Of a stretch of 64,000 nt of DNA, positions 55,444 through 64,000 are shown piece after piece. This stretch comes from Bacillus sp. CGMCC 1.16541 (GTDB taxonomy: Bacteria; Bacillota; Bacilli; Bacillales; Bacillaceae_H), in NCBI RefSeq assembly GCF_003184905.1, contig NZ_QFRU01000001.1, positions 330,519-394,518 of the forward strand, written 5' to 3'. A program made the translations under genes and the position numbers. Position 1 is the first letter of the stretch, and each line of letters opens with the position of its first letter. The notes beneath the pieces were generated by a model. It searched no databases. It was not told the DNA's origin and worked only from the letters and a program-made list of their open reading frames with translations.

Positions 55444-56466
55444 CTAGAATGTTTCTTTAATAATCTGTTTAACTTCTTGTGATTCTAATCCTTCCCAGAA
55501 TAATGTCCCTCTTATTAGTAGATCAACATGTAAATGTAATTCAGATTGATCTTTTTGTACTTCTCCACTTGTTCCAGAATTACCTACAAATCCAACAAAC
55601 GTATGTTCATCCACCAAGTCACCTACATGTAAGTTAGGCGATACGTTACTTAAATGTGCAAATCTCGCTTGAACTCCATTGTCATACTCAATCCATACTT
55701 GTCGACCTCTTAACTTATCAAGGATATACGCTGGTGTTTTGTTTACTGTTTGACATAGCTGTAGATCTTCTTCTCTCTCATCAATTGAAGAATAGCCTTT
55801 ATAATCGTGATCAATTCGAACCACTTTACCTTCTCCCATGGCATACACAGGGGTTTGCTGATTAATGATCATGCCTGCTGAATACGTGTACCAATCTAAC
55901 CCTTCATGATATCCATAACGATACGTTCGGGGAGCACCAGGTATGTGAGAAGCAAATGTATCAGCATGTGCGCCTTTTAAAGGAGATGTTAATGATTGAA
56001 AATATTCTCTTACTTCTTCAAAACTATATTGATTAGTTGTGGTGACTTCCACTGTATGAGGTGGCAATTGTGTAACTTCTTGCTTCATTCGTACAGCGTG
56101 AGCTTCAACTCGAATAATACTAGAGAGTTCATTTTTCAAAAAAGGAGTAGACAAAAAAGGAATATTGTCTTTTATAACAAAATCGTCTTTTTCTATCGCA
56201 ATATACGAACCATTTTTTTGTACAACTGGGACTTGTTCAATAAATAGATACGTAGCTTCTTCAATTTGGATTTGTAGTTGTTTATCAAGCTTATCAAATC
56301 GATAATCACTTCCTAGTAAAGAAAGTTGCTGTGCATCAACATATGGCTTATCGTTTATATACTCGATACGAACGATACCATCTTCGTTGGATTGATTATT
56401 TCTTATAGACATACTAACAGTAGCGATACAAAGACAGAGCATAACTGCTGCAAGATAACGATTCAA
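55444..56466 (-). CDS. Secreted M23-family (LytM-like) metallopeptidase
   Basis: A 340-residue exported protein: N-terminal signal or anchor (YLAAVMLCLCIATVSMSI), a copper amine oxidase-like N-terminal domain (about 30-115; VRIEYINDKPYVDAQQLSLL) and a C-terminal M23 domain with GYHEGLDWYTYSAG (H-x3-D zinc ligands) and SELHLHVDL (HxH). Such enzymes cut peptidoglycan cross-bridges or bind wall without cutting. A long insert (IDEREEDLQLCQTVNKTPAY) lies within the catalytic domain. TTG start. Not assigned to a named gene. Confidence 0.8.
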   Translation of the reverse strand: MNRYLAAVMLCLCIATVSMSIRNNQSNEDGIVRIEYINDKPYVDAQQLSLLGSDYRFDKLDKQLQIQIEEATYLFIEQVPVVQKNGSYIAIEKDDFVIKDNIPFLSTPFLKNELSSIIRVEAHAVRMKQEVTQLPPHTVEVTTTNQYSFEEVREYFQSLTSPLKGAHADTFASHIPGAPRTYRYGYHEGLDWYTYSAGMIINQQTPVYAMGEGKVVRIDHDYKGYSSIDEREEDLQLCQTVNKTPAYILDKLRGRQVWIEYDNGVQARFAHLSNVSPNLHVGDLVDEHTFVGFVGNSGTSGEVQKDQSELHLHVDLLIRGTLFWEGLESQEVKQIIKETF

Positions 56467-56625
56467 TGACCTTTTCCTTTCTGTTACAGGCTATACTTTC
56501 ACCCTTTAAAAGTAGTAAAAACTAGAGTGATGCCAAGTATTTAATTTGGTATCAGTATAGCCTTCTCACTCTCAACTTAATCGAACAAATATGGTACAAT
56601 GAAAGAAGAAATTGAGGAGGAAAAG

Positions 56626-56958
56626 ATGAAAATTAGAAGCTATCTATTCATTTTTATCATTAGTTTTGCTTGCACATTGTTTACTCCCTTCATCTTTGAT
56701 ACATATGTAGATGAAGTGATTACAGGAGAAAAGGTAGCCTTTGGCGTGCCATTCCCATTTGTTTTTCAACAAACCGAAACACCTTTTGCTTCTTCTTCGA
56801 CACCAATAGCTGTTACATTTAATCACTATTTTAATGAGGATACTACTTTTTCAGTGGTCCCTTTTCTTCTATCACTAGCAAGTTGCTTTATTCTCTTTTT
56901 AGCAATTGGCTACTTAATTATGAAATTATTTTCATTTAAAATAGAGCGCAATGAATGA
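56626..56958 (+). CDS. Hypothetical small membrane protein
   Basis: A 110-residue protein with an N-terminal membrane segment (SYLFIFIISFACTLFTPFIF) and a second near the C terminus (VVPFLLSLASCFILFLAIGYLIMKL); between them lies a short outside loop. Family unknown to me. GAGGAGG lies 5 bases before the ATG at 56626. Divergent from the M23 gene and ended by a perfect hairpin. Confidence 0.6.
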   Translation: MKIRSYLFIFIISFACTLFTPFIFDTYVDEVITGEKVAFGVPFPFVFQQTETPFASSSTPIAVTFNHYFNEDTTFSVVPFLLSLASCFILFLAIGYLIMKLFSFKIERNE

Positions 56959-56969
56959 ACATTTTATAA

Positions 56970-57015
56970 AACAGAAAGTCGGTAGCAATCCAACGATTGC
57001 TACCGACTTTCTGTT
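56970..57015. terminator. Perfect bidirectional terminator
   Basis: 21-bp perfect inverted repeat (56970-56990 and 56995-57015) with a CAAC loop, between two convergent small membrane-protein genes. Confidence 0.8.
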
Positions 57016-57030
57016 CACAGCATTTTCTCA

Positions 57031-57288
57031 TTAAATCCTGCTACTTATTTCAATTAACAGCCATGCGAGACGTTGGCAGATGAAAAATGTTGTAAATGTC
57101 ATTAAAGTAGTAGAAAAAGCACTCTTTTTCTTTTTTAAAGTCGTCTCTGCCACTAAGTACGCTAAATACGCAAAAACAAAAAACAAAATAACTTTAGCTA
57201 AAAGCTGATCGCGATTTGAAATCATTTCGATAACGGTGTATCCACTCCAAATGATAAGTTGTATACACCAAACCGTTATTTTAATCAT
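57031..57288 (-). CDS. Hypothetical small membrane protein
   Basis: An 85-residue protein with three hydrophobic segments (about 3-20, 32-48, 60-78) separated by short charged turns (TTLKKKKSAF). No family recognised. The ribosome binding site (GGGAAAGACGAG) is weak, so the gene is less certain than its neighbours. Convergent with the previous small membrane-protein gene. Confidence 0.5.
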   Translation of the reverse strand: MIKITVWCIQLIIWSGYTVIEMISNRDQLLAKVILFFVFAYLAYLVAETTLKKKKSAFSTTLMTFTTFFICQRLAWLLIEISSRI

Positions 57289-57444
57289 TACTCGTCTTTC
57301 CCTTCTATCACTCTTATTTTTACGCTTTGCTCATGATGAAGGGTTACAGAAAGTGGTCATTATTCATATGTACGATTCATGTACTTTTCTTATACCACAA
57401 AAAGTTGAAACAGAAGTAGCTAAAGCTAAAAAACATACACATGC

Positions 57445-57502
57445 AAAACACCCTTGCCTGTCTATCCATTATATAAATGGATTTTGTTGGCAAGGGTGTT
57501 TA
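57445..57502 (-). terminator. Terminator of the pdhABCD operon
   Basis: 13-bp stem AAACACCCTTGCC / GGCAAGGGTGTTT with an inner ATCCAT/ATGGAT hairpin. It lies about 60 bases beyond the pdhD stop; TTTTGC follows on the minus strand. Confidence 0.7.
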
Positions 57503-57564
57503 TAGGTTGAGCTAAATAAGGGTGTTCTTTCCCTTCTTGGCTCAGTCCCTGTTTCTATTATTAA

Positions 57565-58977
57565 TTACTTCACGATATGAATTGGGCTACCAATTGCAAC
57601 TTCAGCAGCTTCCATTGTAATTTCACCTAATGTTGGGTGAGCGTGAATAGTTAATGCGATGTCTTCAGCTGTCATACCAGCTTCAATTGCAAGACCAAGT
57701 TCAGCAATCATATCAGATGCGCTTGGACCTGCGATTTGAGCACCAACAACTACTCCGTCTTCTTTACGAGTTACAAGCTTTAAGAATCCTTCCGCAGCGT
57801 TAAGTGCAAGAGCACGTCCGTTTGCAGCAAATGGGAACTTAGCAGCGTTCACTTCTAAGCCTTCTTCTTTTGCTTGTGCTTCAGTATAACCTACAGATGC
57901 AAGCTCAGGCTCAGAGAATACAACTGCTGGAATACCTAAGTAGTCGATTTCAGCAGGTTCGCCAGCGATTGCTTCAGCTGCGATTTTACCTTCGTAAGAA
58001 GCTTTATGTGCAAGTGGTGGTCCAGAAACGATGTCACCAATTGCATAGATGTTGCTTACTGATGTACGGCATTGCTTGTCGATTTCGATGATACCACGAT
58101 CAGTCATCTTCACACCAACTTGCTCTAAACCAAGCTCATCTGTGTTTGGACGACGACCTACAGTAACTAGTACGTAATCAGCTTCAACTGTTTGAGTTTC
58201 GCCTTTTACTTCGAATGTTACTTTTACGCCATCTTCAGTCTCTTCCACACCTTTAGCCATTGCTTTTGTGTGAATTTCAACGTTACCTTTTTTCTTCAGG
58301 TTACGCTTTACAAGAGAACTCATTTGTTTTTCAAAACCAGCTAAAATCTCGTCAGCAGCTTCTACAAATGTTACTTCTGTACCAAAGTTTGCGTAAGCTG
58401 TACCAAGTTCAGTACCGATATAACCGCCACCGATAACAACTAACTTCTTAGGTACTTCTTGTAATGCAAGTGCACCCGTTGAATCAAGAACTCGTTTAGA
58501 GAACTTGAATCCTGGAATCTCGATTGGGCGAGAACCAGTTGCAATGATTGCATTTTTAAATTTATATGTTTGTGCAGAATTTTCATCCATTACACGTACA
58601 GTTTCATTGTCAACGAAGTAAGCTTCACCTTGAATGATATCTACTTTGTTACCTTTAAGTAACCCTTCAACACCACCAGTAAGCTTTTTCACTACGCCGT
58701 TTTTGAACTCTTGAACTTTTGTAAAGTCAACTGTTACATTCTCAGCTTTAATCCCCATGTCTTCAGAATGCTTCGCATTCTCAAAACGGTGACCAGCAGC
58801 GATTAATGCTTTTGAAGGAATACAACCAACGTTTAAGCAAACCCCACCAAGGGTACCTTTTTCAACGATTGTTACTTTTTGACCTAATTGTGCTGCACGG
58901 ATTGCTGCAACATATCCGCCAGGACCAGCACCGATGACTAGCGTATCAGTTTCGATTGCGAAATCTCCTACTACCAT
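57565..58977 (-). CDS. pdhD: Dihydrolipoamide dehydrogenase (E3)
   Basis: FAD enzyme reoxidising dihydrolipoamide with NAD, shared by pyruvate and other 2-oxoacid dehydrogenases. The 470-residue product has the FAD loop [19 protein letters not shown] (about 14-32), redox Cys47 and Cys52 in [13 protein letters not shown], the NAD loop [12 protein letters not shown], and the C-terminal HAHPTLGE catalytic His-Glu. Four bases after pdhC. Confidence 0.97.
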   Translation of the reverse strand: MVVGDFAIETDTLVIGAGPGGYVAAIRAAQLGQKVTIVEKGTLGGVCLNVGCIPSKALIAAGHRFENAKHSEDMGIKAENVTVDFTKVQEFKNGVVKKLTGGVEGLLKGNKVDIIQGEAYFVDNETVRVMDENSAQTYKFKNAIIATGSRPIEIPGFKFSKRVLDSTGALALQEVPKKLVVIGGGYIGTELGTAYANFGTEVTFVEAADEILAGFEKQMSSLVKRNLKKKGNVEIHTKAMAKGVEETEDGVKVTFEVKGETQTVEADYVLVTVGRRPNTDELGLEQVGVKMTDRGIIEIDKQCRTSVSNIYAIGDIVSGPPLAHKASYEGKIAAEAIAGEPAEIDYLGIPAVVFSEPELASVGYTEAQAKEEGLEVNAAKFPFAANGRALALNAAEGFLKLVTRKEDGVVVGAQIAGPSASDMIAELGLAIEAGMTAEDIALTIHAHPTLGEITMEAAEVAIGSPIHIVK

Positions 58978-58980
58978 TTA

Positions 58981-60339
58981 TTACGCCTCCATTAATAATA
59001 ATTCTGGATCATTCAGTAAACGCTTGATTTGGTTTAGAGCGTTTTGAGCTGTTGCACCATCAATAATACGGTGGTCAAAGCTTAGAGAAAGTGCTAATAC
59101 TGGAGCAATTACAATTTCACCGTCACGTACAACAGGTTTTTCTGCGATGCGACCGATACCTAGAATTGCAACTTCTGGGTGGTTGATTACTGGAGTGAAC
59201 CATTGTCCACCAGCAGAACCGATATTTGTAATTGTGCAAGATGCACCTTTCATTTCAGCTGGAGCTAAACGACCTTCACGTGCTTTTGTAGCAAGATCAT
59301 TAATTTGATCAGAAATAGCAAATACAGATTTGCGATCAGCATGCTTAACAACTGGCACAAGTAAACCTTTGTCTGTGTCAGCAGCGATACCGATGTTATA
59401 GTAATGCTTTTGAATTACTTCATCAGTTGCATCGTCGATAGATGTATTAAGTGCTGGATATTTCTTAAGCGCAGATGTTAAAGCTTTTACTACATAAGGT
59501 AAGAACGTTAACTTGATTCCTTGCTCAGCTGCAACCTCTTTGAACTTCTTACGATGTGCAACAAGTTTTGTTACATCCACTTCGTCCATTAACGTAACGT
59601 GTGGAGCTGTATGCTTAGAGTTTACCATAGCTTTTGCAATTGCGCGACGAATTCCACTCATTTTCTCACGAGTTTCTGGGAAGTCACCTTCTGGAACTAC
59701 TGTTTGAGCAGCAGCTTTTGTTTCTTCAGCTTTTGCTTCTTCTTGAGCAGGAGCAGCAGCGTCTGTTGTTTCAGCAACTTTCGAACCACCAGCTAAGAAG
59801 CTTTCGATGTCTTCTTTTGTGATACGACCGTTTTTACCTGAACCAGGAACAGCTTTAATATCTACGCCTTTTTCGCGTGCATATTTACGCACTGATGGCA
59901 TTGCTACTACTTTACGGTTAGGGTCAACTTCTACTTGTGCTTGAGCACCAGCGCCTGTCTCTTCAGCTTTTACTTCAGGAGCTTCTTCTTTTTTCACATC
60001 TTGACCAGCTTCAGCCGTTGCTTGTACTTGAGCTTCTGTCTTTTCTTCTTTTGCTGGTGCATCGTCATGATCGTCACCTTTGAACTTTAAGTTTTCATAG
60101 CCAGGTGCATCGAACGTTACGATAACTTGTCCAACTGTTGCAACTGTACCTTCGTCAACTTTAAGCTCTAATACTTTACCTTTAACAGGAGAAGGAATTT
60201 CTACTACAGCTTTATCGTTTTGTACTTCTGCAAGTACGTCGTCTTCATTAATTTCATCTCCAGGTTTTACGAACCACTTTACGATTTCACCTTCATGGAT
60301 ACCTTCACCGATATCTGGAAGTTTAAATTCAAATGACAT
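58981..60339 (-). CDS. pdhC: Dihydrolipoamide acetyltransferase (E2) of pyruvate dehydrogenase
   Basis: Core of the complex. The 452-residue product has one lipoyl domain (1-80, lipoyl Lys43 in NDKAVVEIP), an Ala/Glu/Pro-rich flexible linker, a peripheral subunit-binding domain (about 143-178; [20 protein letters not shown]), a second linker and the catalytic domain with [21 protein letters not shown] precedes the ATG. A hairpin lies in the 116-base gap after pdhB. Confidence 0.97.
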   Translation of the reverse strand: MSFEFKLPDIGEGIHEGEIVKWFVKPGDEINEDDVLAEVQNDKAVVEIPSPVKGKVLELKVDEGTVATVGQVIVTFDAPGYENLKFKGDDHDDAPAKEEKTEAQVQATAEAGQDVKKEEAPEVKAEETGAGAQAQVEVDPNRKVVAMPSVRKYAREKGVDIKAVPGSGKNGRITKEDIESFLAGGSKVAETTDAAAPAQEEAKAEETKAAAQTVVPEGDFPETREKMSGIRRAIAKAMVNSKHTAPHVTLMDEVDVTKLVAHRKKFKEVAAEQGIKLTFLPYVVKALTSALKKYPALNTSIDDATDEVIQKHYYNIGIAADTDKGLLVPVVKHADRKSVFAISDQINDLATKAREGRLAPAEMKGASCTITNIGSAGGQWFTPVINHPEVAILGIGRIAEKPVVRDGEIVIAPVLALSLSFDHRIIDGATAQNALNQIKRLLNDPELLLMEA

Positions 60340-60405
60340 GTGTGTTCACCCTCCTATGTTAAGTACATTCTGACATTTACCATCTATTTAACAAGTAAAT
60401 GTGTA

Positions 60406-60433
60406 AAAGAAACCAGCACTAAGGCTGACTTCT
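60406..60433 (-). promoter_or_regulatory. Intercistronic hairpin between pdhB and pdhC
   Basis: As minus-strand RNA AGAAGTCAGC pairs with GCTGGTTTCT (two G-U pairs), followed by TTTT. It resembles a weak terminator and could lower pdhCD expression relative to pdhAB. Confidence 0.5.
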
Positions 60434-60455
60434 TCTACACTTGTTTTCACATTAA

Positions 60456-61433
60456 TTAAAATTCAAGAACTTTTTTAGCTGTTTGAACGATATCGTTATG
60501 GTTTGGTAACCAAACACCTTCAGCTTGTGAGAACGGATATACAGTATCTGGTGCTGCTACACGTAATACTGGTGCCTCTAGACTTAAGATTGCACGATCG
60601 TTAATTTCAGCCACAACGTTTGCTGCAATACCAGCTTGTTTTTGAGCTTCTTGAACAACAATTACGCGACCAGTTTTTTCAACTGAAGCAATGATTGTTT
60701 CAATATCTAAAGGTTGAACCGTACGTAAGTCAACAACCTCTACAGAGTGACCTTCTTTTTCAAGCTCTTCAGCAGCTTTTAATGATGCATGAACCATTGC
60801 ACCGTAAGAGATGATTGTAAGATCTGTACCTTCACGTTTTACATCTGCTTTACCAATTTCAATTGTGTACTCCTCTTCAGGTACTTCTTGACGGAATGAA
60901 CGGTAAAGTTTCATATGCTCTAAGAAAATAACCGGGTCATTGTCACGAATTGATGAAATTAATAAACCTTTTGCATCATAAGGTGTTGAAGGAATAACTA
61001 CTTTTAAACCAGGTTGAGAAGTCATTAAACCTTCTAAGCTGTCTGCGTGAAGCTCTGGTGTATGTACACCACCACCGAATGGAGAGCGGAACGTAATTGG
61101 AGCTGTCCAACGTCCACCAGAACGGTAACGCATACGAGCTGCTTGGCCAGAAATTGAATCGATTACTTCATAAACGAAACCGAAGAATTGGATTTCAGGA
61201 ACTGGACGGAAACCTTGAGTAGAAAGACCTACTGCAAGACCACCAATACCAGACTCAGCTAGAGGTGTATCAAATACGCGATCTTCACCAAATTCTTGTT
61301 GAAGGCCTTCAGTCGCACGGAATACCCCGCCGTTTACGCCAACGTCTTCACCAAAAACTAATACGTTTTCGTCGTTTTTTAATTCTGTGCGTAACGCATC
61401 AGTAATCGCTTGAATCATTGTCATTTGCGCCAT
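60456..61433 (-). CDS. pdhB: Pyruvate dehydrogenase E1 component, beta subunit
   Basis: Forms the alpha2beta2 thiamine-diphosphate E1 with PdhA. The 325-residue product has the transketolase-like pyrimidine domain ([39 protein letters not shown]) and C-terminal domain ([27 protein letters not shown]). Starts four bases after pdhA. Confidence 0.97.
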   Translation of the reverse strand: MAQMTMIQAITDALRTELKNDENVLVFGEDVGVNGGVFRATEGLQQEFGEDRVFDTPLAESGIGGLAVGLSTQGFRPVPEIQFFGFVYEVIDSISGQAARMRYRSGGRWTAPITFRSPFGGGVHTPELHADSLEGLMTSQPGLKVVIPSTPYDAKGLLISSIRDNDPVIFLEHMKLYRSFRQEVPEEEYTIEIGKADVKREGTDLTIISYGAMVHASLKAAEELEKEGHSVEVVDLRTVQPLDIETIIASVEKTGRVIVVQEAQKQAGIAANVVAEINDRAILSLEAPVLRVAAPDTVYPFSQAEGVWLPNHNDIVQTAKKVLEF

Positions 61434-61436
61434 GGC

Positions 61437-62555
<1,119 letters not shown>

Positions 62556-62755
62556 CTAAGTCACCTCTTCCTTTCGTTTAACCATTATTATTCATTTTGT
62601 TAGTCACACAAAAACATACAATGTTAGAATGTCCAAAACGAACACGGAAAAGTCATTTTTTGTCGACTAACATCAAGTGAATTCGTTATTTTTCTACACC
62701 TATATGTATTCCCTGACGAATCCCAAGAAAACATTTAAGTAAAAGGAAAGTTCAT

Positions 62756-62810
62756 GTGGATACATTCATCCACTAAACTGTATTAATTATTTCAGAAAAA
62801 TTATTAATAC
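62756..62810 (-). repeat. Two inverted repeats in the pdhA leader
   Basis: GTGGAT / ATCCAC (62756-62773, 6-base loop) and GTATTAAT / ATTAATAC (62780-62810), the latter extending imperfectly to a 13-base arm. Neither is followed by a T run typical of a terminator. Confidence 0.5.
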
Positions 62811-62829
62811 AATATCTATCACATCGACT

Positions 62830-62859
62830 AGTTTACAATATAACAAAATGGTTCGTCAA
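62830..62859 (-). promoter_or_regulatory. Candidate promoter of pdhABCD
   Basis: TTGACG (62854-62859), 18-base spacer, TAAACT (62830-62835) on the minus strand; would give a leader of about 265 bases. The -10 is only a 4 of 6 match. Confidence 0.4.
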
Positions 62860-63121
62860 TCCATTTACATCAATAAAATTAACCGTTTTTCACCAACTTT
62901 CAAATATTGGGAAAATGACATTCTGTACTATTACACAACAACAATCTGTACTATATGTTTTATAATAAATGAAAATGAAGGTTTTAATCGTGCATGACAG
63001 AGACAGTTTTGACACGTTAACAGACTGCTTCATTGTACGTTTTAAAAGAAAGCGCTATTTTCTTACACATAACTTTCCTAGACCTAGTTGAGAACTCACC
63101 AGTCGTTAAGCTTTTAAAAAT

Positions 63122-63171
63122 AAAAAAAAGAAACCGACACATACACCTTATCCCGAAGATGGTTATGTATC
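63122..63171 (-). terminator. Terminator after ykyA
   Basis: GATACATAACCAT / ATAAGGTGTATGTGTC stem capped by a CTTCGG tetraloop, followed on the minus strand by a long T run. Confidence 0.8.
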
Positions 63172-63193
63172 GCCTTCTAAAAAAGTCATACTT

Positions 63194-63841
63194 TTAATTT
63201 GTATTACGGTTATTCACCTTTTTATAAAATTGTTGCTTTTTCTCATTGTACTCTTGTGTTTTACGATTAAACTCTTCGTTCGCATTTATAATCTTTTCAT
63301 ACGTATTGTTTATTTCCGTGATTTGTCCTTCTAGTTCATCTAATGTTACGCCTTCATTTTGAAACAACGCATAAAGTTCTTTGTCTAACTCAATTCCTTC
63401 TTTATAAAACATATACAAGTTTTCATATGCTACATAACGTTCATTCATCAAAATGATAAGCTTTCTTGCTTCTTTTTTTACTTGTTGATCTTCGATTTTC
63501 TTAATTTCGGCTTCTAACTCAAGAGACTTATAATAAGATTTATCAATACTCTTTTTCTCTTTTTCAATTCGTTTTTCGCGTTCACTTACCACTTTTGATG
63601 CTCGACTAGCCACTTTTTTCACTTGTTCCTGCTCCTTCATTCCAAGTGAAATCATTTCATCGTACAGCTCTTTTTCTTTTTTCTCCAACTCCGTTAAAGG
63701 TTCTTGTTGACTTGAAAACGCCTTTTCTTCAGCAACTATTTCTTCAAATGACTCGTATACATCTAACTCTGGCAATGAGCTTTCAGAGCATGCAGTAAGC
63801 ATACATGTTACAAGTGCACCAGTAAGGATATATTTCTTCAT
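63194..63841 (-). CDS. ykyA: YkyA family cell-wall-binding lipoprotein
   Basis: A 215-residue lipoprotein: signal peptide with lipobox LTAC (Cys18), then an almost wholly alpha-helical, Lys/Glu-rich coiled-coil region (LEKKEKELYDEMISLGMKEQ and onward) and a polar tail. Matches the YkyA family, which in B. subtilis also lies directly upstream of pdhA. Exact function unknown. The ATG at 63841 has GGGAG 9 bases upstream; the longer frame is unsupported. Own promoter and terminator. Confidence 0.88.
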   Translation of the reverse strand: MKKYILTGALVTCMLTACSESSLPELDVYESFEEIVAEEKAFSSQQEPLTELEKKEKELYDEMISLGMKEQEQVKKVASRASKVVSEREKRIEKEKKSIDKSYYKSLELEAEIKKIEDQQVKKEARKLIILMNERYVAYENLYMFYKEGIELDKELYALFQNEGVTLDELEGQITEINNTYEKIINANEEFNRKTQEYNEKKQQFYKKVNNRNTN

Positions 63842-63911
63842 AAGACAAAACTCCCATATAAATATGTCGATTATTATACTATAAAATAGACCATTAATGT
63901 CGGATTTCCAC

Positions 63912-63940
63912 ATTACAATCTGTTAATAATTATTTGTCAA
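63912..63940 (-). promoter_or_regulatory. Sigma-A promoter of ykyA
   Basis: TTGACA (63935-63940), 17-base spacer, TGTAAT (63912-63917) on the minus strand, about 70 bases before the start codon. Confidence 0.7.
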
Positions 63941-64000
63941 AAATCACTAGCGTTGCATAAATATAGTTTGAATTTTCAGTTTAATACTTTTTCGGATTTA

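Larger units (their letters stand above)
62556..63193. other. Intergenic region between pdhA and ykyA
   Basis: No convincing gene. A 40-codon frame at 62969-63091 (plus strand) lacks a ribosome binding site. The part near pdhA is the predicted long leader; the part near ykyA holds its terminator. The middle is very AT-rich. Confidence 0.4.

Noticed and set aside
57236..57505. 89-codon plus-strand frame running into the pdh terminator
   Set aside because: It overlaps the start of a minus-strand gene, has no ribosome binding site and encodes the terminator hairpin at its end.
62969..63091. 40-codon plus-strand frame MKMKVLIVHDRDSFD in the pdhA-ykyA gap
   Set aside because: No ribosome binding site, no recognisable family, AT-rich context; probably chance.

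Overview
The window is AT-rich chromosomal core DNA of a Gram-positive, endospore-forming Bacillaceae species (Bacillus sensu lato). Evidence: B. subtilis-type gene order over most of its length, bacillithiol genes (bshA, bshB1), an aa3/caa3-type cytochrome c oxidase cluster, sporulation-linked genes (ypjB, ylaJ), the SR1/SR1P locus, GTG/TTG starts behind strong GGAGG-like ribosome binding sites, and many hairpin-plus-T-run terminators. I did not see a prophage, CRISPR array, rRNA, tRNA or defence island, and I cannot name the species.

Layout. 1-23.0 kb corresponds to the ponA-ypoC-nth-dnaD-asnS-aspB-ypmB-ypmA-dinG-panDCB-birA-cca-bshA-bshB1-mgsA-dapB-ypjD-ypj block of B. subtilis: peptidoglycan synthesis, DNA repair and replication initiation, Asn/Asp metabolism, pantothenate, biotin, bacillithiol and lysine/DAP metabolism. 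At about 23.0-23.2 kb the order jumps directly from ypjB to ylbC, which lies in a different chromosomal region of B. subtilis. From there to the end the window follows the ylb-cta-pycA-ftsW-yla-ykt-speA-pdh-ykyA block: CBS and CAP proteins, cytochrome oxidase with its assembly factors (ctaM, ctaG, ctaA), pyruvate carboxylase, FtsW, YlaN, glutaminase, PhoH-like NTPase, TypA, inositol monophosphatase, arginine decarboxylase, the SR1 dual-function RNA, pyruvate dehydrogenase and the lipoprotein YkyA.

How the genes work together. The second half centres on the pyruvate node and respiration: pdhABCD and pycA send pyruvate to acetyl-CoA and oxaloacetate, SR1/SR1P with CcpN and CcpA-type operators links the region to glycolytic state, and ctaCDEF/ctaG/ctaM/ctaA make the terminal oxidase. 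The canonical heme O synthase gene ctaB is present only as a decayed remnant between ctaA and ctaC, so heme O for CtaA must come from a gene elsewhere.

Most noteworthy: the ctaB remnant; the SR1/SR1P locus with two CcpN-like sites; a secreted metallo-beta-lactamase-fold protein that has lost its metal ligands; the ypjB/ylbC junction; a deleted IS1182-like element whose ends form the 3' ends of both neighbouring genes; and leader hairpins at panB, asnS and pdhA. No clearly new multi-gene system was found; the rest is ordinary core genome.
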